Source: Sulfolobaceae archaeon (GTDB lineage: Archaea > Thermoproteota > Thermoprotei_A > Sulfolobales > Sulfolobaceae). Taken from it: 53,140 nucleotides of DNA. The DNA is taken from assembly GCA_028277025.1 (NCBI GenBank), contig JAPYVG010000009.1, forward strand, positions 1 to 53,140. Direction: 5' to 3'. The notes beneath the pieces are model-generated. The model saw only the letters and a program-made list of their open reading frames with translations, made no database searches and was not told where the DNA came from. Positions 17,712 to 26,029 of the stretch are shown here, one piece after another (position 1 is the stretch's first letter; each line of letters begins with the position of its first letter). The position numbers and the translations under genes are program-made.

Positions 17712-18662
17712 ATGAGGATTAAAATTGAGGAAATTGAAGGACTTCTAAGGCAAGCGTTCAAAAAGAGGGGGGTTGAAGATTATGAAGTACTAATAGACCA
17801 CTTCATTGAGGCTGAATTAAGAGGCCATTCCTCTCACGGGCTACAAAGAGTAATTCCGTTATTAAGGGGGTTGGATTTAGGTACAATCAAACCGAGAATT
17901 GGCTTTGAAGTTATAAAGGAGAGTAAAAACTCCCTTCTAATAGACGCTAAACACTCAATTGGAATAACTCTATGGAATAGACTGATCTCAAGGGAATTTA
18001 ATGAGCCAATATATCTTTTAGCCGTTAGGAATGCATCACATATAGGTTTTCTGGGGTATTACACTTCAAAACTCACCGAAAGAGGGTTAGTTAGTATAAT
18101 GTTCGGTAATGCCGAAGTTGGAATAGTTAAACCCGGTACAGCGAAACAAGTAGTTTCAACGGCTCCTATAAGCGTTGGTATCCCTCCTAATTACGTCTTA
18201 GACATGTCTTTAGCTTCAACGTCAAGGGGTAAAATTTTGCAAGCCTTAAGAAAAGGTGAGAAAATACCTAAGGGAGTTGCTGTTAACGAGAAAGGGATAA
18301 TTACTGAAGACCCTGCTGAGGCTTTGAAGGGAGGCATATTACCTATAGGGGGATTTAAAGGGTTTTTATTAGCCCTAACTTTAGACCTACTGACCGCTTA
18401 TTTAACGGGAAGTGCTATTTCAGACGAGGTTACGGGGGTTTTGCACACGGAAAACCCTCCAAATAAGGGTGAGGTAATGATCATAATAAACCCCTCGTTT
18501 TTTGCCATTAACTCTTACGCTTTGGAAAAGATGAGGAAAATAATAGAATTTCCCGGCGAACATGGAATGAAGTTAAGGGAAAAGAAATTAAAGGAGGGGT
18601 ATATAGAAGTTGACGAGAAATTGTGGGAGGAGTTAAACAAGTGTGAGAAATTGTGTGTTTAG
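17712..18662 (+). CDS. Ldh2-family NAD(P)-dependent dehydrogenase (malate/L-sulfolactate/ureidoglycolate type)
   Basis: 316 residues. The N-terminal helix block with GHSSHGLQRVIPLL (about residues 38-51) matches the family's GxxSHGxxR motif. It is followed by VRNASHIGFLGYYT (compare VxxSxHxGxxGxY), VSTAPISVGIP (compare NPxAxxxP) and GGFKGFLLALTLDLLT (compare GGxKGxGLxLxxexL). The His in SHIG is the usual catalytic residue. The family reduces 2-oxoacids with NAD(P)H using its own fold. It is about 30 residues shorter than typical members, mainly at the C-terminal arm. Substrate not predictable. No cofactor-pathway genes are adjacent. Confidence 0.75.
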   Translation: MRIKIEEIEGLLRQAFKKRGVEDYEVLIDHFIEAELRGHSSHGLQRVIPLLRGLDLGTIKPRIGFEVIKESKNSLLIDAKHSIGITLWNRLISREFNEPIYLLAVRNASHIGFLGYYTSKLTERGLVSIMFGNAEVGIVKPGTAKQVVSTAPISVGIPPNYVLDMSLASTSRGKILQALRKGEKIPKGVAVNEKGIITEDPAEALKGGILPIGGFKGFLLALTLDLLTAYLTGSAISDEVTGVLHTENPPNKGEVMIIINPSFFAINSYALEKMRKIIEFPGEHGMKLREKKLKEGYIEVDEKLWEELNKCEKLCV

Positions 18663-18865
18663 TGAAGTAGATTAAGACGTTGAAGACGAAAGAGTACTTT
18701 ACGATTTGAAAGAAAAAGTTGATAAGGTTTAGGATTATCGGCGAGAGTATTTTTGCCAAAAGCTTTTACAAAATTACTAAGGTGCTTAATTTATAGAGTT
18801 TGAAAAGTTGGAGAAGTGGTATAGTGGATAGAAAAAGTCATAAAGCGTAAAACCGACTAAATTTT

Positions 18866-19693
18866 ATGACAGCCCAAAAAGTTAAGATAACCGTACTAAG
18901 TGATAATTTCACATCAACTATAATACCCCCATTAATCGGTGAATGGGGATTCTCAGCTTACATTAACGTTGACGGTGTAGGGCTTCTTTACGACGTAGGG
19001 AACTCGGGATTACCGGTCTTGCATAATGCCCAACTCTTAGGGATTGACTTAAGGAGAGACGTGGACTTCATAGTGCTATCGCACGGTCATTCCGATCACA
19101 CGGGGGGATTAGGAAACGAGAAGCTTAGGGAATTGTTGAGGGGTAAAATAGTTATCGCCCATCCAAACGTTTTTGAGAAGAAATTGCTGAGCTGGAGGGC
19201 TAAACTGGACTATATTGGCTTGCCTTTAAGCAGGGAGGAGATGGAAAAGGAGTTCAAACTCATACTGAGTAGAGAACCTCTAGAGTTCACTAAGGGTGTA
19301 ATTTTTGCTGGAGAAGTTAAGAATTACGGTTTTCCGAGATATAATAAAGGGTTATTTAAAGCCGAAAAAGAGAGTGTAGTACAAGACGACTTATTGGACG
19401 ACGTCCCGCTCTATATAAAGACAGGGAAAGGGTTGGTTATTATTACTGGGTGCGGGCATTCGGGTATTCTGAACATCATACGCCATGCGAGAGAAGTTAC
19501 AAGTGTTGATAAGATATATGCTGTCCTCGGCGGTTTTCATTTACTCTCTTCACCTAAAGAGCATGTGGATGAAGTTTTGAGAGAGTTAGAGAGCGTTGCT
19601 GAGAAAATAGGGCCAGCTCACTGTAGTGGTTTTCAGATTAGGTCTACTAGCAAATTTGTTGATGCGGGTGTTGGTAGCGTTTTTGAAGTCTAA
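18866..19693 (+). CDS. MBL-fold metallohydrolase (dihydropterin RFA-P synthase-like)
   Basis: 275 residues. The metal motif SHGHSDHTGG (H73, H75, D77, H78) is intact, and later ligands are in GCGHSGILN and GGFHLL. The N-terminus ITVLSDN and these later motifs match the archaeal group related to MJ0301, annotated as 7,8-dihydropterin-6-methyl-4-(beta-D-ribofuranosyl)-aminobenzene-5'-phosphate synthase. Members in non-methanogens are probably general hydrolases. Stand-alone gene, 203 bases after the dehydrogenase. Confidence 0.75.
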   Translation: MTAQKVKITVLSDNFTSTIIPPLIGEWGFSAYINVDGVGLLYDVGNSGLPVLHNAQLLGIDLRRDVDFIVLSHGHSDHTGGLGNEKLRELLRGKIVIAHPNVFEKKLLSWRAKLDYIGLPLSREEMEKEFKLILSREPLEFTKGVIFAGEVKNYGFPRYNKGLFKAEKESVVQDDLLDDVPLYIKTGKGLVIITGCGHSGILNIIRHAREVTSVDKIYAVLGGFHLLSSPKEHVDEVLRELESVAEKIGPAHCSGFQIRSTSKFVDAGVGSVFEV

Positions 19694-20023
19694 CTAATCT
19701 ATAATAAATTATTTCAAACAAAAGGCTAGATGCTTGCTTTTTAATTTTCTTTGATAAGAATTGTCTAACTAATTCATAGAAAATTTTCCTAAAAGTAAAG
19801 CTATTTTAACTTTGATTTTATATAATAAAAATATCACATTATTAGAAAGGAAGAAGCTCAGAAAAAGTTAAGTAGTATTATATGGCTGGTAGTCGATAAG
19901 GGAATGAAAGATCTAGAATTACTTTTATTGTGGTTTAACTATTAGTAAATACCACATATTCAGCGAATCAGCCAAATAATCTACCTCTTCATTATGGTGA
20001 TTAAGTGGGGTTTGTGCTTCATT
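19694..20023. other. Intergenic region with a possible antitoxin relic
   Basis: No intact gene. A startless plus-strand frame at 19829-19945 reads RKEEAQKKLSSIIWLVVDKG and further charged residues, reminiscent of a small VapB-like antitoxin. It has no promoter or partner gene. The rest is AT-rich. Confidence 0.3.
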
Positions 20024-20225
20024 GAATTTTCATGAATTTCTATCCAATCCTCAGCCGTTGGGCTTCAACAGAGTCACGGGGCATTGCCCAGTTCATACCC
20101 CTCCGCCCCTTTAGCGGGATAACCCCACCCATCAGAATGTTACCATCTGATGGGGAAACCCGCACATCTCTTATTCACCGTCACACCTCGTCGTGATATA
20201 GCCACCCATCTGGTGTGACTGTACT
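20024..20225 (-). mobile_element. Structured solo IS605-type 3' end (family C)
   Basis: A GC-rich block in AT-rich surroundings. It contains several stems: GTCACACC/GGTGTGAC (20180-20219), CATCAGA/TCTGATG (20131-20153), and the imperfect palindrome GAATTTTCATGAATTTC at 20024-20040 at its far end. Minus-strand frames give short tnpB-like tails (GWGYPAKGAEGYELGNAP; VTLLKPNG-stop) broken by stops. The layout (degenerate C-terminal frame, stacked hairpins, terminal palindrome) resembles families A and B, but there is no sequence identity with them, so the call rests on architecture. Confidence 0.4.
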
Positions 20226-20250
20226 CATATTTACCTAAGTATATAAACTT

Positions 20251-20283
20251 CACGGCTTATCGAAAACTGTTGGCGACGGCATA
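20251..20283 (+). repeat. Dispersed short repeat (copy 1 of 3)
   Basis: CGGCTTATCGAAAACTGTTG followed by GCGACGGCAT. Related copies lie at 23674-23705 and, inverted, at 44721-44750. Each is within about 25-35 bases of a tnpB relic, so it may be a leftover element end. Confidence 0.4.
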
Positions 20284-20365
20284 ACTTACCTACTAATTCC
20301 TCAGTTTTTACCATTTAAGTAGTTTTTTTCATGCATCAAGCACAGTCATTATTTACAATAGTTAC

Positions 20366-20968
20366 TCAATAAGTATGAGCGTTAAAACGGAGATGAGATA
20401 AAGAGGTGTTAACAAACGTTAATTCCCTTTCGTAACCAACAATAAAAATTTTGATTGTCATACTAAGAATTTTCTCGAAAGAATTAACATCTTTCAGTTT
20501 ACCAGAAAAGAACTCCCACCAATAGTATGAGAAATAATCGGCAATTTGAAGGGGAATTGAAATAGGACTTTTACCGTGTTTGGATAAGCTTACTTTAAAC
20601 ATTTTTCTGGATATTTTCACGCCATCAAGTATTTCATTATCGTAAACTACCAAATCAGCATTAACAACACCTTTCAGTATTTTTCCTAGTGATTTCTTAT
20701 TCACTTTAACTCTGTCTAGTACGACTATTATCATTGATTTAATGTCGTATTTTTCAATAACCTGAACTACGCTTTTCCTGACCTTTTCAGAATCATTAGT
20801 GGCGTGTAGTACATAATTTTCTTTTCCAAGTAAATTCCTTATTTCTTTTATGCATTCACCAAGGTTTGACTCCTCTATCGACTTACTGTCATTGGATATT
20901 ACCAGGCTTAAAACATATGGTGTAGTTACATCGTGATCACCAGAAGTATCGATTCCCATAAATATCAT
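20366..20968 (-). CDS. DUF3800-like RNase H-fold protein
   Basis: 200 residues. The N-terminal strand MGIDTSGDHD carries the first acidic residue (D7), and the late motif PLQIADYFSYYWW carries D144 in the QxADxxxY pattern of DUF3800. Asp residues at 85 (VVLDRV) or 110 (VVYDNE) could supply the middle catalytic position. DUF3800 proteins have an RNase H-like fold, often near mobile elements and defence genes, and few have a proven role. It lies alone between two relic-rich stretches, suggesting an accessory gene. Family assignment is by motif pattern only. Confidence 0.5.
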   Translation of the reverse strand: MIFMGIDTSGDHDVTTPYVLSLVISNDSKSIEESNLGECIKEIRNLLGKENYVLHATNDSEKVRKSVVQVIEKYDIKSMIIVVLDRVKVNKKSLGKILKGVVNADLVVYDNEILDGVKISRKMFKVSLSKHGKSPISIPLQIADYFSYYWWEFFSGKLKDVNSFEKILSMTIKIFIVGYERELTFVNTSLSHLRFNAHTY

Positions 20969-21208
20969 ATAAAAGTAAAAAGGTAAAGGGTTAGAAAAGG
21001 TTTTTAGAATGTTTTCTTAATATTATGTTGGATGACGATGATGCGGATCCTCCCGGGGATACGGGGGGGATGAAGCGGAGGAATTGACCTTAACGCAACT
21101 TAACCCAATTACTTGCTCGTGGGTATTTATATCCTATTTCTAGACTAGTTTAAATAAAATGAGAAATTAAATTTGGAGTTGTTACACACACTATCCAAAC
21201 CTCAAATC

Positions 21209-21218
21209 ATAAATATTT
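21209..21218 (+). promoter_or_regulatory. TATA box of the ThDP enzyme gene
   Basis: ATAAATATTT centred about 24 bases before the ATG at 21237, consistent with a leaderless transcript. Confidence 0.45.
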
Positions 21219-21236
21219 TCAACGAGATAATGAATC

Positions 21237-22838
21237 ATGGAGTCTGGGGCAAGGATTTTTCTTTCAACATTAAAAGAACTGGGTGTTGACAAAATTTTCA
21301 TAGTATCCGGTACGGATTATGCGGCGTTTATAGAGGAAAAGGTTAGAGATCCCTCCCTACCAGATTTTATAGTAGTTCCTCACGAGATAACTTCAGCATC
21401 TGCCGCTATTGGTTATTACTTAGCTGGGAAAATAGGGGTTACAGCAGTACACACCATTCCCGGTACTTTAAATGCTTCTGGGATTATAGTGGATGCTTTC
21501 TCTTCAAGGATACCATTAATAGTGATAGCTGGGAGGAGCCCTTATACGGAAAATGGATCTAATGCAAGCCGGAACCTAAGGATACACTGGACACAGGAGG
21601 CTAGAGACCAAGGAGAGATACTAAGACAATGGGTTAAGTGGGACTTTGAGATCAGAAGGGTTGACCAAATTGAGGGTTCAATTGTAAGAGCATTCGAAAT
21701 AGCCTTTAGCGAACCAAAAGGGCCAGTTTACATAATGATTCCGAGAGAGGTAAGCGTTGAGTTGGAAGAAAGAAAGGGTAAGGTTAAGAGAATGTCTACT
21801 TATGAGCCAGGGCCCACAACTGAAGCACTTAAAAAGGCCGAAAAGATGATTAACGAGAGCCAAAGCCCAGTAATAATTACGTGGAGGAGCGGTAGGAGGA
21901 AGGAATGGTTTAATAGTTTGAAGAGGTTTGCCGATAAGGTTGGGATTCCAGTACTAAATTACGTAGGTGAGGTCGTGAATTATGAGGGAGAAATGGGTAT
22001 TGATTATTTCGACTTAAAGAAAAGCGATCTAATTATAGTCGTAGAAAATGAAGTACCTTGGATACCTAAAAGGTTGGGAGAGGTAAACTCGCCAGTGATC
22101 AAAGTGGACGTTGAACCCCTCTATACATACATTCCTTACTATGGTTTCCCATGTGATTTATGTATACAATCGACGGTGAGTGAGTTCTTTGATAGACTAG
22201 AAGTTAAAGAGAAAGCTGAACTGAAAGAAAAAGTTAGGGAGCTTCACGCTGAGCAGGAGAGGAAAAAAGAAGAGGAAGTTGAGAGATTAAAGAAGAATAA
22301 GAAAATTCATCCACGTCTCCTCTCCTACTATATAGGTAAGTTAAGGGAAAAGGTAGTGTTTAACGAGTATCCGCTTAACCCCCGTTACGGTAAGTACTAT
22401 TACGGTGAGTATTTCGGTGACCCAGGTTTCGGACATCTAGGTTGGGCTTTGGGTGCATCTTTCGGTTATAGCTTAGGAACCGGCAAGAAAGTTATAGCAG
22501 CTGTAGGTGACGGCGCTTTCATTTTTGGAGTCCCAGAGGCGTTCTATTATGCTGTAAAGACTTATAACGCAAACGTCACGGTCATAATCTTTGATAATCA
22601 AGGTTGGCTTGCGAGTGCTGAAGCAGTTGAAGAGGTTTACCCTGAGGGATTAGCTAAGGCTAAGAAATTATTCCCCGGTGCAGATTTTACCCATTACGAT
22701 ATAGGTGCTACCGTTAAAGCTTTCAATGGATACTATAGGCTAGTTGAGAGTGTTGATGAACTCGAAGAGGGTATAACTGAGAGCGTTAATCAAAAAGGGT
22801 TAGCCGTTCTTCAAGTTATTGTAGACAGAGGGAGATGA
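21237..22838 (+). CDS. Thiamine diphosphate-dependent enzyme (acetolactate synthase/2-oxoacid decarboxylase superfamily)
   Basis: 533 residues with the three-domain ThDP layout. The N-terminal Pyr domain has the catalytic Glu in VVPHEITSASAAIGYYL (E50). The middle domain (about 190-320) binds or once bound FAD. The C-terminal PP domain has GDGAFIFGVPEAF, followed by VIIFDNQGW, which is the GDG...NN-type ThDP motif with Asn-Gln instead of Asn-Asn. A charged coiled stretch (about 335-365, EEEVERLKKNKK) joins the last two domains. Members include acetolactate synthase, oxalyl-CoA decarboxylase and benzaldehyde lyase. No regulatory subunit gene is adjacent, which argues against the main acetolactate synthase. 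The 3' end overlaps the convergent gene by 39 bases. Confidence 0.8.
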   Translation: MESGARIFLSTLKELGVDKIFIVSGTDYAAFIEEKVRDPSLPDFIVVPHEITSASAAIGYYLAGKIGVTAVHTIPGTLNASGIIVDAFSSRIPLIVIAGRSPYTENGSNASRNLRIHWTQEARDQGEILRQWVKWDFEIRRVDQIEGSIVRAFEIAFSEPKGPVYIMIPREVSVELEERKGKVKRMSTYEPGPTTEALKKAEKMINESQSPVIITWRSGRRKEWFNSLKRFADKVGIPVLNYVGEVVNYEGEMGIDYFDLKKSDLIIVVENEVPWIPKRLGEVNSPVIKVDVEPLYTYIPYYGFPCDLCIQSTVSEFFDRLEVKEKAELKEKVRELHAEQERKKEEEVERLKKNKKIHPRLLSYYIGKLREKVVFNEYPLNPRYGKYYYGEYFGDPGFGHLGWALGASFGYSLGTGKKVIAAVGDGAFIFGVPEAFYYAVKTYNANVTVIIFDNQGWLASAEAVEEVYPEGLAKAKKLFPGADFTHYDIGATVKAFNGYYRLVESVDELEEGITESVNQKGLAVLQVIVDRGR

Positions 22839-23327
22839 TACTAGTTTATCCTCAACGCTCTTGACTAACGTCTGTGGTGTAGGTAACGTGCTTAAAGCCT
22901 TCATTACGATGCCCGGTAAAAATCTGAGCCTACCTATTTCAGCCTCCATTTGGGCTAATACTGCTAACTTACCGTTAAAGACCCTAAAGCTTACTTTGTA
23001 AACCAAATTCTTTGCGTAAATTACATATGTAGGTAAGCCAGCATCGTATTTAGGCCCTTCAATCTTAGCCGCAATACTCCTTTTAAGAGTACTTCCTAAA
23101 GGACGTTTATTACTACGAAGGGGTATTACGTAAACTTCTTCATTCACTTTAGAAATATTTAAGAGTGAGGCAACAAATTCTTTATTCATTATTAGTTTTC
23201 TTAATTCATCATCACCAATCTTTAAATTTATCATAGTCGAACTGGTGAGGAAATGAGTCGGTCTACTTTTTATGTGTTGTTTGAACTCCTTCAGTGTTTC
23301 GAATTTAGTATTACAACATTCGTACAT
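22800..23327 (-). CDS. Hypothetical protein with degenerate C2H2-like N-terminus
   Basis: 175 residues, soluble. The N-terminus YECCNTKFETLKEFKQHIKS and the following PTH give a Cys-(x)-Phe-Leu-His-His pattern like a C2H2 finger, but the two Cys are adjacent, so metal binding is doubtful. The rest is alpha/beta with basic patches (RSNKRPLGSTLKRS), compatible with nucleic-acid or lipid binding. I do not recognise the family. It converges on the ThDP gene with a 39-base overlap, and its promoter lies in the AT-rich stretch after 23327. Confidence 0.5.
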   Translation of the reverse strand: MYECCNTKFETLKEFKQHIKSRPTHFLTSSTMINLKIGDDELRKLIMNKEFVASLLNISKVNEEVYVIPLRSNKRPLGSTLKRSIAAKIEGPKYDAGLPTYVIYAKNLVYKVSFRVFNGKLAVLAQMEAEIGRLRFLPGIVMKALSTLPTPQTLVKSVEDKLVSSPSVYNNLKNG

Positions 23328-23496
23328 ACTTGCTAGTTGTAGTTAAGAGTTTTAAACAAATGTTAAAATGCTTTTAACAAAATTTCGGAAAATTGAATAA
23401 AACCCTTTTAATAAAAGCTTAAAGAGTTCATTTAAAGTGCGTCCAAGTTTCTATAAAATATTTTAGTATAGGGTCATAGGGTTTAATGATCCAACC

Positions 23497-23640
23497 TTAA
23501 TCCCTCCCCTTATCGTTTACGGGAGAGGAAGTTAAATCATCCCCTTCGAGGACATGTAAAGTTTCATCGAGCACCCTCACATTAAGTTCATTGTGGTGCC
23601 CTCTGCACTAATGTTAGCATGAAAGATTATTGACTTTCGT
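23497..23640 (-). mobile_element. Relic of a tnpB-like C-terminus (family D)
   Basis: Minus-strand frames read IIFHANISAEGTTMNL, then after a one-base shift NVRVLDETLHVLEGDD and SSPVNDKGRD-stop (stop at 23497-23499). The opening IIFHAN resembles MIFHADVGYAQ in the family A tail, where a TnpB would have FxADxNAxxN. It is therefore probably the frameshifted end of another IS605-type gene, but the evidence is thin and a different lost gene is possible. Confidence 0.35.
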
Positions 23641-23673
23641 AGAAAGAAAGATAGAAATGACAAAATGATATAA

Positions 23674-23705
23674 CACGGTTTATCGGAAACTACCAACAAC
23701 GGCAT
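23674..23705 (+). repeat. Dispersed short repeat (copy 2 of 3)
   Basis: CACGGTTTATCGGAAACTAC followed by CAACAACGGCAT, aligning with the copy at 20251-20283 at about three quarters of positions. Confidence 0.35.
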
Positions 23706-23785
23706 CAAACTCTTATCACGACTTCATACAGTCTTGGTAATAGACAATCGTTTACTATGAAAATTATTAAAAAGTTTCTACTCTT

Positions 23786-24943
23786 TCACAGTTTTGTTAA
23801 CTGATTTGCGATCTCTAATAACTCTTTAGGACCGATACTTATATCACCATAATCTGGCGGTCTCTCTCTTAAACTTACCAGCCCAACCTTCTCCGCTATT
23901 TTACTCATCTTTTTCACGGCTTCCTTTGCCTCAGAACTGGTAAATTCACCCATTTTGACTTCAAAAGCCCAGATAGGCTTCTTCTTTTTCACAATAATCA
24001 CGTCGATGTCCTCTTTAGGGGAATAGTATTGAACACCCCCGAAATACTTTGAAAGCATTTCACCTATACTAAACTGAACCTCTCTACCAATTGGTAAATC
24101 CTTGACCTCTAAATCAGTTTCACTTATAGCGTATTTTGATTCAGCGTAAAGCGTTAATGAAAGAGGGGGCGACCTAATCTTATAATACTTCTCCTTTGAC
24201 AATGTGGGAATTTTCTGTACTAACCCCATCTTCACGAGTTTATTAACCATTGAGGATATAGTCCCCTCCCCTCCTTTAGGTTGTATTATTCCAGCAATCT
24301 CAGAAGTCTTCCATATCCCTTCTCCTATGAGTAGGAGGATTTTGTAATAAATGTCCGTGAGCTGTCTTTCCTCCTCCTTAAACACCTCCCCTATTAGTCC
24401 CTTTGCGATTAGCGAGAACTCCTTTATCCTATTAACGAACTCCTCATAACTGTTTATGAATGGAATTATCCAAGGGTCTCTGTACAGTGTTGAGAGTACG
24501 GGGTCTTTGAGTTGAATTAATACGTCTTCATAAGATATTATATCTATTTCAATCGGAGTAAACAAACCGAGCAATGGACTATTCCTATCAAATACTTTGT
24601 TAACGATACCATAACTTGAACCTATTATCACGAGAATGCCTTCCCTATCCCAATTACTTATCATAGCCCAATAAACTTCCGGTAGCCTCTGAAACTCATC
24701 TACTACTGCAACTCCTCCTTTTTGTAAAACGTGTTTGACCTCTTTAATCGCATCATCAATCCTCACTACTTTATCATCTAGTGTGATCCCGTTGTTCGAA
24801 TCGGCTATCAAAACGTAATAGTCCATTTTGAGGTTCTTCTTAACTAAAGTACTTTTACCCGTTTTCCTCCTTCCGTAAATCAAAGTCCAGTTTTTAATCC
24901 TCTTAATTTTCTCCTCTTCTCGTCTTCTAATATATAGTCCCAT
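23786..24943 (-). CDS. Archaeal ATPase (DEXX-box/ATP_bind family with C-terminal nuclease-like domain)
   Basis: 385 residues. Walker A GRRKTGKST (24-32) and Walker B VAVVDEFQ (78-85) belong to the archaeal STAND-like AAA group. A winged-helix segment follows (about 215-265: GEGIWKTSEIAGII, TISSMVNKLVKMGLVQK). The C-terminal part (DUF234-like) has DVIIVKKKKPIWAFEVKMGE, the D...ExK pattern of a PD-(D/E)xK nuclease fold. These proteins are abundant in Sulfolobales and mostly uncharacterised; some are linked to mobile elements or toxin-like behaviour. Two direct repeats at the start codon suggest autoregulation by the winged helix. Confidence 0.8.
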   Translation of the reverse strand: MGLYIRRREEEKIKRIKNWTLIYGRRKTGKSTLVKKNLKMDYYVLIADSNNGITLDDKVVRIDDAIKEVKHVLQKGGVAVVDEFQRLPEVYWAMISNWDREGILVIIGSSYGIVNKVFDRNSPLLGLFTPIEIDIISYEDVLIQLKDPVLSTLYRDPWIIPFINSYEEFVNRIKEFSLIAKGLIGEVFKEEERQLTDIYYKILLLIGEGIWKTSEIAGIIQPKGGEGTISSMVNKLVKMGLVQKIPTLSKEKYYKIRSPPLSLTLYAESKYAISETDLEVKDLPIGREVQFSIGEMLSKYFGGVQYYSPKEDIDVIIVKKKKPIWAFEVKMGEFTSSEAKEAVKKMSKIAEKVGLVSLRERPPDYGDISIGPKELLEIANQLTKL

Positions 24944-24966
24944 AGGACTAGTCTTATAGGACTAGT
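24942..24966. promoter_or_regulatory. Tandem 11-bp repeats over the ATPase start codon
   Basis: ATAGGACTAGT occurs at 24942-24952 and 24956-24966, 14 bases apart and overlapping the ATG at 24943. Each contains the palindrome ACTAGT. Position and spacing suit a DNA-binding regulator, plausibly the ATPase itself. Confidence 0.45.
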
Positions 24967-25157
24967 AAATAAAGATTGTTATGGTAAGAGTACCTAACAA
25001 TCACATTTGCATCGTTGTATAAGGTAAGAAATCTCCATATAGGGAAATCAATCCCTCATTGTTTTACCTTCTCTAACAAAGTTCTCACTTTATCAATTCA
25101 AGAGAAGATTAGGGTAAAAGCTTATAATAAGTTCAACTTAGTGTATATTTGATAAAA

Positions 25158-25414
25158 ATGAAAAAATTGTTTTAATTAGTTTAATAATTTTAATAATAAT
25201 AGCCGGAATTGGAGGGTACCTAATAGGTTTAAACTCAGCTCACCCAACACAAGAAAGTAAGAAAACAGTATACGAAAATACTACAATAGTAAAGACAATC
25301 TATGAGCAACAATCTTCTTATTCCGATCCAGCGAACTTAGGAAACATAGAGAATTACCTAATTAATCCGGTCTTCCCAGATAAGACAATAGCTGCACCAA
25401 TGCCGTCAAGATGA
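25158..25414 (+). pseudogene. 5' fragment of a secreted or membrane-anchored protein, frameshifted
   Basis: ATG at 25158 is followed by an A-run. With one A restored, the frame reads MKKIVLISLIILIIIAGIGG, an N-terminal membrane or signal segment, then a Ser/Thr/Gln-rich exported linker and NYLINPVFPDKTIAAPMPSR before a stop at 25412-25414. As written, the frame stops after five codons, so a single-base loss inactivated it. The coding-like sequence ends seven bases before a family A tnpB terminal fragment, so the 3' part was probably replaced by the element. The original product resembled an extracellular substrate-binding or pilin-like protein, family unknown. Confidence 0.55.
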
Positions 25415-25420
25415 GCGTGT

Positions 25421-25466
25421 GGTTAGTGGCTAAGTCCCTAGTTTGATCATAAGTGAGGACAAACCG
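25421..25466 (+). mobile_element. Terminal fragment of family A element (copy 3)
   Basis: GGTTAGTGGCTAAGTCCCTA and the following bases match the last 45 bases of the family A end at 17142-17342, including a shortened terminal hairpin (GTCC/GGAC). It lies directly after the truncated gene at 25158. Confidence 0.5.
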
Positions 25467-25520
25467 TGAGATGAAGGGATGAGGAAAAAATCCTTAACTT
25501 GAAACAGTTGAATTAGTGAT

Positions 25521-25925
25521 TCAAGTCTTTATGTGTAAGAAATGAGTAAGCGTAAAAGCTCCAAGACCTAAAGCTGCCAGTATTAAACTTATAATTATCG
25601 ATATTATAAAGGCCACGAACGCTATGCCTAGAGCACCTAACCAACCTACATCAAATAAAGCCTTATAAACCGCTAAAACCCCTATGAAACCTAATACTAT
25701 CCCTAATAGCGAAAGTATTGGAATACCTATTATTGCCGAGATAAAGGCAAAGATAAAGACTATTACAGCAAACACTATTATCGAAAGTAGCGTAGCTGCC
25801 ATGGCTCTTGGAAATGAGGACTCATTACTGAAGAGCTTAGAAGCTAACCAAACCGGAATTGAAGCTATAATCCATGCTACCAGAAAACCGATTATTACTT
25901 CTATTATTGATGGTAAATGAATCAT
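25521..25925 (-). CDS. Small polytopic membrane protein, four helices
   Basis: 134 residues with four predicted membrane helices, rich in Ile, Ala and Leu, and one short charged loop (SKLFSNESSFPRAMA). I do not recognise it. The start (IHLPSIIEVIIGFLVAWII) has no cleavable signal. It lies 104 bases downstream of the nurA gene on the same strand. The gap and the absence of overlap make membership of that operon uncertain. Confidence 0.55.
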   Translation of the reverse strand: MIHLPSIIEVIIGFLVAWIIASIPVWLASKLFSNESSFPRAMAATLLSIIVFAVIVFIFAFISAIIGIPILSLLGIVLGFIGVLAVYKALFDVGWLGALGIAFVAFIISIIISLILAALGLGAFTLTHFLHIKT

Positions 25926-26029
25926 GTTCTATATCTTATCTCCTTTGCTTAAAAAAGTTATTCCCTCAAGAGTACATGACGGCACAGCAATAGAGGTAAT
26001 AATCGGTGAGTAAGCCATCGAAAGATAGT

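Larger units (their letters stand above)
23328..23785. other. Intergenic region with relics
   Basis: This gap between two minus-strand genes contains a broken tnpB-like tail (23497-23640) and one copy of the dispersed repeat (23674-23705). No intact gene. Confidence 0.4.

Noticed and set aside
21031..21090. GC-rich stretch with C/D-box-like words (GATGATG, GATGAAG)
   Set aside because: No proper D or D' box (CTGA) is present. It also reads as a short frame, LDDDDADPPGDTGGMKRRN, so a C/D RNA is not supported; it may be another relic.
25521..25925. Membrane protein as fifth member of the herA-nurA operon
   Set aside because: The 104-base gap contrasts with the overlaps inside the operon. Membership is possible but not supported.
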